From: Lagopus muta | Lineage: Eukaryota > Chordata > Aves > Galliformes > Phasianidae | Direction of reading: 5' to 3' | DNA: 64,000 nt | Assembly: GCF_023343835.1 (NCBI RefSeq) | Contig: NC_064449.1 | Location: 1,959,778-2,023,777 of the forward strand | Program-made: the position numbers and the translations under genes | Part shown: positions 57,209 to 64,000 of the stretch, piece after piece | Position numbering within the stretch: position 1 is the first letter of the stretch | Layout: each line of letters starts with the position of its first letter | The notes under the pieces: generated by a model | Databases searched by the model: none | What the model saw: only the letters and a program-made list of their open reading frames with translations | What the model was told of the DNA's origin: nothing

Positions 57209-57453
57209 CCTCCTCTCCTCTCCTCTCCTCTCCTCTCCTCTCCTCTCCTCTCCTCTCCTCTCCTCTCCTCTCCTCTCCTCTCCTCTCCTCTCCTCTCCTC
57301 TCCTCTCCTCTCCTCTCCTCTCCTCTCCTCCCCTCTTCTTCTCCTCCCCTCTTCTTCCCCTCCCCTCCCCTCCCCTCCCCTCCCCTCCCCTCCCCTCCCC
57401 TCCCCTCCCCTCCCCTCCCCTCCCCTCCTCTTCCCCTCTTCTTCCCTTCCCCC
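57209..57453. repeat. Compound pentanucleotide array: (TCTCC)n then (CCCCT)n
   Basis: About 24 TCTCC units (57209-57330), an interrupted zone (57331-57358), about 13-14 TCCCC units (57357-57427), then a degenerate pyrimidine tail to 57453. One strand is almost pure pyrimidine over about 245 bp. Overlapping frames are repeat artefacts. Confidence 0.97.
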
Positions 57454-60054
57454 TGGTCCCAGGGCAGCCCCCTGCAGGACACTACTCATGACTGGATTCT
57501 ACCTGGACATAGAGCCATAATGCTCTGAAAAAGTATCTTTCTAATCACTAAGTGACAGGATATTTGATCCCATAAGCCATAGATATTTTGGCCTTCTAAG
57601 TACATTTCCCTCCAGCATCAAGGTCAGGAGAGCTGTGGAGTGATGAGCATCCATGCAGAGTCAGTCCCATGATTCCCAACAACTCTCATAACACTTTCCT
57701 GACTCCCCAGAGGGAAGGCTCAGTGTTACTGTTCCACCTATTAGCAGGCATTTAATAAGTATTAGTAATAACTGGACGGTATAAATTTTAGTAATTATTA
57801 TTATAATTCTGAGCACAGCCATTAATCAATTCATTATTATTGAGGTAAAAATTACTTAAAGATTTATAACTACATTTAATGCTTTCTAATTAATTTAATT
57901 TGGTGAGGTGAGGAATTTAAATAAAAACACACAGCACTGCTGGCATTTCTCCCCTGCAAAGGAAACTGGTATTTCTAGCTGGGGATGGGAGAGAGTGTCC
58001 TTGGTGGGAAAGGCCATGGTTGGACCCTGGGATGGAGGTTTGTCCTGAACCACCTCATGTTCTGAGCAGAAAGAGGAATGGGATTCATGGCCTGAAGTCC
58101 ATTTGAGCACTGGAGTTTCAATCAAGCAGCGAATTCTTCATATAAAGTTGTGCTAATGCCTAAGAAACACTGCTGTGAATGGGATGAGTATTTAAGCTGA
58201 GAATGGGAAAGAGCTCTGCTCTGATGCTGGCTGTGCCATGGGGAACTCATGCTCGGTGACCAAGGGGAGGTTATCAAATATGGATTATTTGGGTTGGGGT
58301 GTTCCTTTCTGTGTAAACTGTGCTGCTTTCCATGAAGGAAAAATGAGTTCCAGGAATAGGAAAAACACACTTGGTTGGGAGGTTTGGCCGCTCAGTGGCA
58401 GCAGCTGTGTGTAAGCAGTGGGTGGCCGGTAGCCTCTCATCAGGACAAAAGTCACACACAGTATTCAGATTTTTAAATGTTTGGACAGGACCTGAGGCTC
58501 AGCACCCCAGGGTGTGTTACCAGACACTGGTCAAAGCAGCTCTACAAATGATAGGATGGGAATGGCAGAGATTTCCAGCAGGATGTCTTACCAAAGGCGT
58601 ATCTGGTGGGTTGGCTCTGGCCAGCAGCTAAGTTCCCATTGCTGTCCAACTCTCTCCTGTGGAATTTCCCTTGCTCAGGCCAAATTATTTTTCGTACAGC
58701 ATCTATACTCTTCCTCCTGAGCACTTAATCTTTAGGGATTACTTCAAAGAGTCTCTGCTCCATTGCTTCGCTGATGGAGTCTTTCTGAGAAGGCCCCCAG
58801 GTTGGAACCATTTCAATTAATTTCCATTCTCTCCTTTATGCATAAACCTCCTCGTCCCCTCAGGAAGCATTGCTGTTCCCACTTACACGTAATGTAATGC
58901 GTGCCAGTGTTTTATTTTCAGATTGACATTTACCTGGGATTTCAAAGGGAGTTAAAATCCGATGCAAGTTTCGTTTTGTCAGGGGTGTATTTTGTATTGG
59001 ATTTATAATTTATAAGAAGTGCCTCTCCTCCCTGCAGAAGGCACTACCTGGGAGGGAGCTTCCAGTTTGCTATTTTGAGAAGGGATCCTAACAAGGTTTT
59101 CGTTTTGCTGTACAGGCAAAATTTATTTAATGGAATACCACAGGAACGTAAAAGGTCTGCATTCAAACCACACCAAAATCTGCATTTCTGAGATTATGAA
59201 CTTCAATGAGTGGGGGATGTCAGCAGTTAAACTGTGTCATTTTCTCAAAGTGGTACCATTTTTCCATCTGCTCGTGTCTGGGGACCTGATGACAACAGGT
59301 GTGGTACAAAAGAAGGACTTTCTTTTTCTTGCATGGCCCTAAAGGTTCTTCTGACCTTCACCCCTCTCCAGTTAAAGCCACCACTGGAAGAACTCATGCA
59401 AATAAGGTTCAAGGATGTCCCTATGGATTTTCTCACCGTGTTTCAGAAAACAATCCTATGTCCCAAGCAGCAATGACCTCTGAGGATCAAGTCTACAACA
59501 AAGATACTGGGAGTCCTCAAGAATGGAGCCAGAGATGGGCTGTACCAGTGTGCTAACAGCACTGCAGAGGCAATTTGTCTTGGCACTTCTAAGACAGCCT
59601 GAAGAAACTCTCTTTGCATAGTGAGCAGATGTAGGGGAACACCACAAACACCACTAAGTGACCCCCAGAGCATCCCGTACATGACTCTTATGTTGCTATT
59701 AGGAACAGAGAGGTCAACTCTCTACTCTTTAGCACGTTTATCACCCTGCTGTAACTCACAGGACAGGTGAGCAGAGGAAGAGGCTAAGACCCATGCAAGG
59801 ATTTACCTTTGTGTTAAATTTTTACCCCAATATAAAGTGCTTATCTATAGGTTCTCCTTCCAGGAATCTCAAGGTTGTTGTTGTCCTGTACGTATCAGGA
59901 GGGCATCTTCTGGCACAGATGTGTGGGGAAAGCATACACCTTTCATTGCATGGCAGGGAGAGTACTTCCAGTCTGCCCAGTACGCATTTACTTTGCTGTC
60001 CATCACTTCTTGGTCTGCTGGTGCCTTTCCTCTTAGTATCTCATGATTGCTTCC
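57454..60054. other. Intergenic, AT-rich; possible conserved block near 58.9 kb
   Basis: No coding signal. Very AT-rich at 57,740-57,920 with many TAAT cores. A second candidate conserved block lies at 58800-59030. Confidence 0.5.
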
Positions 60055-60292
60055 AGTGACAGGGGAGGTTTAGGTTGGATATGAGGAGGAAGTTTTTCAT
60101 CAGAGGGTGGTGAGGCACTGGCACAGGTTGCCCAAGGAGGCTGTGGATGCCCCATCCCTGCAGGCATTCAAGGCCAGGCTGGATGTGGCTCTGGGCAGCC
60201 TGGGCTGCTGGTTGGTGACCTTCACACAGCAGGGGTTGGAACTGGATGAGCACTGTGCTCCTTTGCAACCCAGCCATTCTGTGATTCTATGA
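60055..60292 (+). mobile_element. CR1 LINE 3' fragment
   Basis: ggaggtttaggttggatatg, cagagggtggtgaggcactg, attcaaggccaggctggatg and ccattctgtgattctatgac are in CR1 order. It is 5'-truncated and fairly well preserved, with a clean terminal repeat. Confidence 0.9.
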
Positions 60293-63200
60293 CATCTTTT
60301 CTGCTCTGCAGTGCCTCTGCAGGAAGCTGCTGCTCCGCTCAGCTCTCAGCCTGTCCCACTTGAGCTGCAGTCTGACATCTTAGATCTTCTTTTGTCTTTG
60401 TAATTTTGGGTCATGTAACCCTTCTGGGACTCTCAGGATATTTAAATAGCCTCTGTGCTGAGGAGAGCAACCATTATTTCCTTGTTTTTTGAACTAACTT
60501 CCTCATTTACTGTTTGCACGGAGTGGTTTCTGGGGCTGAGTTTCAAAGAAAAGATCTTTGCATATTTTGCTATTCACTCCAGTTGTGCTTACCCTGTTCC
60601 ACGGCAATTGCACAGAGACTAACTTTTAATTAGCTTCAAAGCTGTGTGATATCTTTGGGAACAGCCAATACAGCTATTGGGCTTCCTTCATTTGTGGAAA
60701 AGACTTGAAAAATATGCAGAATAAACTGTACAGCTCTCCATAAGGGAGGGAAAGCAACAGTCCAATTTTATGTAGTGGCAAGTTTTCTGCAACTTTGTTT
60801 TTTTGTGAGAAAAGGGAAGAAAAAAGGAAACAAAGAGAAAAGATGAGGAGAAAAGAAGCATTTATTACACTGTAATGAGGTAAAACTAAGCTCACATACC
60901 AATAGGGGAGCTGACAATAATATATGGCTTTAATTAGCAATCAGGATTTGAGAAACAGCTTATTATGCTAATAGTTTCAAAGCTTCCCAGTAAAAAAGTG
61001 CCTATGGAGAGATTTGCTAATGACAAGGAAATCTCCATTTTGTAATATAATCATGTAATTCTCTAGACAATAATTACACATTTCTTTGCATGTTTGTTGT
61101 GAAACTCTGGACTCCAGATTTTGTGCTATGCACTCCCAGGGGGATAAATAAATATATATATATATAATAGCCCAAAACTTTGTTTCAAAAGGCAGTGTTT
61201 TGGGCTTAAGATGAGAGTGATGTTGATAACACAGCGATGTTTGAGTTGTTGCTCAGCACTGCTGCACAGAGCCAAGGGATTTGCAGGTGTAGAGGATCAC
61301 AATGCATTTGAATGGGGACATTTTGCAGGACTGGGTCTTTCTGGTGCTTTTTTTTGTGTGTTAACTTGTGCTCTCTGGATTATCTTATATCCCTGCAGCT
61401 CACCTGAGCTGGCAAACAGAGGCTCAAGGATTTGGGCATTTCCACTCCAGTCTGTTGTGTTGTTCTGGTCCAGACCCTTGGTTTCGTACTGAGCTCCATC
61501 TCTGCTCTCTGTAAATGAAGATGTCTGTGTGCACACTACTTATTATCATGAAAGGTCCCCTAGAATTATTGTATTCACTTAGCCACAGATGAGCTTTGGG
61601 TAATTCTCCTCATCTCATGTATATTCATCTGCACAGAATAGCCAAAAGCTGCAGTCATCTGGATACGAGCATTTGGGGCCATGCTGTCTGCTCTCACTGT
61701 CCCCTCCCAATGAGAGAAAAATGCTTTCCTAGCTTCCAATTGGATAAGGAAACCTCCCAGGAACAGCAGAAAAATTCCTTGAATTAGCTGTTTTGAATGC
61801 AGGCAGAAATACCTTTAAAGCAAGGAGGCAAACTGCTATCAGCCCTTTCCCCAGAGCGGAGAAAGAGGAGACTGAAAGCAGAATTCCTAATTCCCAGGAT
61901 TAGCACGTGGACCAAAATCAAATGCAGGCTGTAAAACTCCCAAACCCTCAAACAAAGCCCCTCCCAACCCAGCACTACAGTGAGAGTAAGAGATGAATAC
62001 CCACTCCCCTCCTTCTGAACTGGGGGAACCAGCATCTGCTGCATCCAATTCACAGCAGTAAAACAAAGAATTCCAGGCCTGAACCACACATAATGCATAT
62101 TGGCAGTTCCCCACCTAAAGCCAGGATGGGTTTGTGTTGTTGCCCCTGATTTTCCTCTTTACCAGCTCCCACATGGATCCTTCCCTGTAAGACTGCCACC
62201 TATTTGTGCAGGCATTTTGTTTTCTCTCTTTTTTTTCTTTCCTTTTTGTTTGTGAAAGCTGATTTTTGTCCACCTTGCTTAGCTTAGGCCTTCAATAAGG
62301 ATGATTTAACCGCCCCCTTTTACTAGCTAAAATGGAGAAAGTGCCCAGAAAGTGGACTGAATTATGTGGTAATGCTACCTGGGAGACCACAGGAGTGCAC
62401 TGTTTCAGCATATCAAAGCAAACCTCTCAAACCAAAGATTCCATCTCTACAGCCAAAGTCCACTACAGACGAAGAGGACAAGCAGGGGGAGGATTCAAAG
62501 ATGGAAACAGTGCTCTTTCAGCATGGAAATATGGAATGAAAGCCAAAAGTCCAAGTGAGGAACACTTCAGACAGAAAATTAGACATTAAGATTCTTCACA
62601 GTTTTCTTGCCTGCACATTTCTCACCGTCAAATATCTGCAGGGTATTTAGTGACGATAGGATGGAGTAAGAAAACACTGAATAGTGAATGTATTCTGATT
62701 TGAGATGGGCTCTCACAGGTGGTATACAGACAGAGCTTAGCTGGTAGGTGAGAGCTGGAGTGAAAAGAGCCCTCGACAGCATCTGTGCCCACAGGAATAC
62801 AGCTTTGCTGAAGGAGGAAACCAGCTGTGCTCTGCTCCATGCTGCCATGCTGCAGCAAACGTTCAGGTTTGCCACATGGTCCCATCAGCAATCTGCAGAT
62901 TTCTTATGTATCGCAGGGAAAGCGTTGAAATATTGCTGCTGAAAACTGCTCTGGCAGTTACTTGCAGTGGAATCATCTCTTGTTCTTGAGATGAAAGAAC
63001 CCCCCCCGCCTTGGTATCTCAGGGGCTGTGTGTATGTACCCCAAACCCTGATCAAAGGGGTTGTGCGACTGCGAGCTTTGAAACTTTGGCTCACTTCTCA
63101 TTAATGAAATCCCTTCATCAATGGAGCGTATAAAAGAGACTGACAAGGAGCCCTTTAAAAGGCAGCTGAGAAATGGGCTGAGTCATTTGTGTAAGTGGGA

Positions 63201-63302
63201 AAGAGCCTGAGTGCTCTGAGACTGCTTAGGTGCCAGGCAGATGGCAAAGATAAAGTCTTAACGAGATGGATGAGTCAGTTTGCTTGGCTTACAGCCAGTA
63301 CT
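60293..63302. other. Intergenic, AT-rich; possible conserved block near 61.0 kb
   Basis: No coding signal. A TA dinucleotide run lies at 61147-61168. The stretch 60880-61100 is TAAT/ATTA-rich. Confidence 0.5.
61147..61168. repeat. TA dinucleotide microsatellite
   Basis: A short (AT)n run in intergenic DNA. Confidence 0.85.
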
Positions 63303-63419
63303 GGGATGGGATGGGATGGGATGGGATGGGATGGGATGGAATAGAATAGAATAGAATAGAATAGAATAGAATAGAATAGAATAGAATAGAATAGAATAGA
63401 ATAGAATAGAATAGAATAA
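63303..63419. repeat. Compound pentanucleotide array: (GGGAT)n then (AGAAT)n
   Basis: About seven to eight GGGAT units (63303-63338) switch abruptly to about 16 near-perfect AGAAT units ending at 63419. Confidence 0.97.
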
Positions 63420-64000
63420 GCGGGAATATTTTTACTTTTATGGACTTTTATATCAACAAGCTTATCTCTAGGACCTTACACTTTCATTTTTCCCTTAAAA
63501 GCATCTTTCAGACCAGGTACATCTGATAACTCCTAAACTATCAGTATGCATTCTAATCCAGGGAGCATCACATGACTTGGTGATGTAAATTAGAAATATG
63601 CAGGCTAATGGTATATTTTTGGGACTCTTCCCAACCAAAGGTTTCCCTGTGCCCTGGGCTGGAGGGCAGCTCCCTCCCCACTCCTGCACTCACACATTTC
63701 TCCTCTCCTTTTCCATAGCACCCTTCTGTCAGCACCCAGGAGATGGCATCAGCACATAACAACTTTCTTTGATTCTTTTCTTTTCCAGGCCTTTTTATAT
63801 TTTTCTCCACACCAGGGGTTGCATTGCTATATTTTCTTATCCTATTCATTTCAATTAAGCGATTCATTTTAATATTCCAGGTTATTATACAGAATGTTTA
63901 GGTATGCTCACTGTTCTTTTCCTCTTTATGCTAAGAAACTCATTTCATTCCTGGATGTTACAAAAATTTAGAGGAAGCAGTAAAAGCCTGTAGTTTCTCT
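63420..64000. other. Intergenic, nothing recognised
   Basis: AT-rich sequence with no exon, repeat or regulatory feature I can support. Confidence 0.6.

Noticed and set aside
1..64000. CRISPR arrays, bacterial operons or plasmid-like features
   Set aside because: Intron-exon structure and LINE repeats show vertebrate DNA; the direct repeats seen are microsatellites without spacers.

Overview
The window is vertebrate nuclear DNA, most likely avian. Genes are split into small exons with GT/AG boundaries. The only abundant interspersed repeats are CR1-type LINE fragments ending in the ATTCTATG-like tail typical of birds and other sauropsids. A compact gene-rich left half adjoins a gene-poor right half. 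No bacterial, viral, CRISPR or tRNA/rRNA signal was found. The exact species cannot be read from the sequence alone.

Bases 1-28.8 kb hold the 3' two thirds of an oxysterol-binding-protein gene on the + strand, best matched to OSBP2 (ORP4). Twelve coding exons (9888-26973) join in perfect phase to give 633 residues and a stop. They encode the segment just after the PH domain, the central helical/dimerisation region, a VAP-binding FFAT motif (EYFDAME), and the complete sterol/PI4P-binding ORD domain with its EQVSHHPP signature. The first exons (N-terminus and PH domain) must lie upstream of the window. The 10139-18411 intron carries a CpG-rich patch near 12 kb that could be an internal promoter. 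The 3' UTR probably runs to a poly(A) signal at 28808.

Bases 29.6-33.7 kb hold a candidate second gene on the same strand. I did not recognise it. Nine splice-compatible exons from an ATG at 29629 to a stop at 33256 give about 486 residues: a low-complexity, serine-rich N-terminal half and a coiled-coil C-terminal half. A poly(A) signal follows at 33705. This is the most interesting unexplained item here.

Bases 33.7-64 kb contain no convincing gene. They hold CR1 fragments in both orientations (one with a recognisable reverse-transcriptase FADD motif), three long compound pentanucleotide arrays, and several AT-rich, TAAT-rich stretches that resemble conserved non-coding regulatory elements.

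Two other local oddities stand out. A ~95-bp sequence occurs twice, 1.2 kb apart: once interrupting a CR1 copy in the last OSBP2 intron and once in the OSBP2 3' UTR. The two (AGAGG)n arrays at 34.7 and 57.3 kb have the same two-block order on opposite strands.
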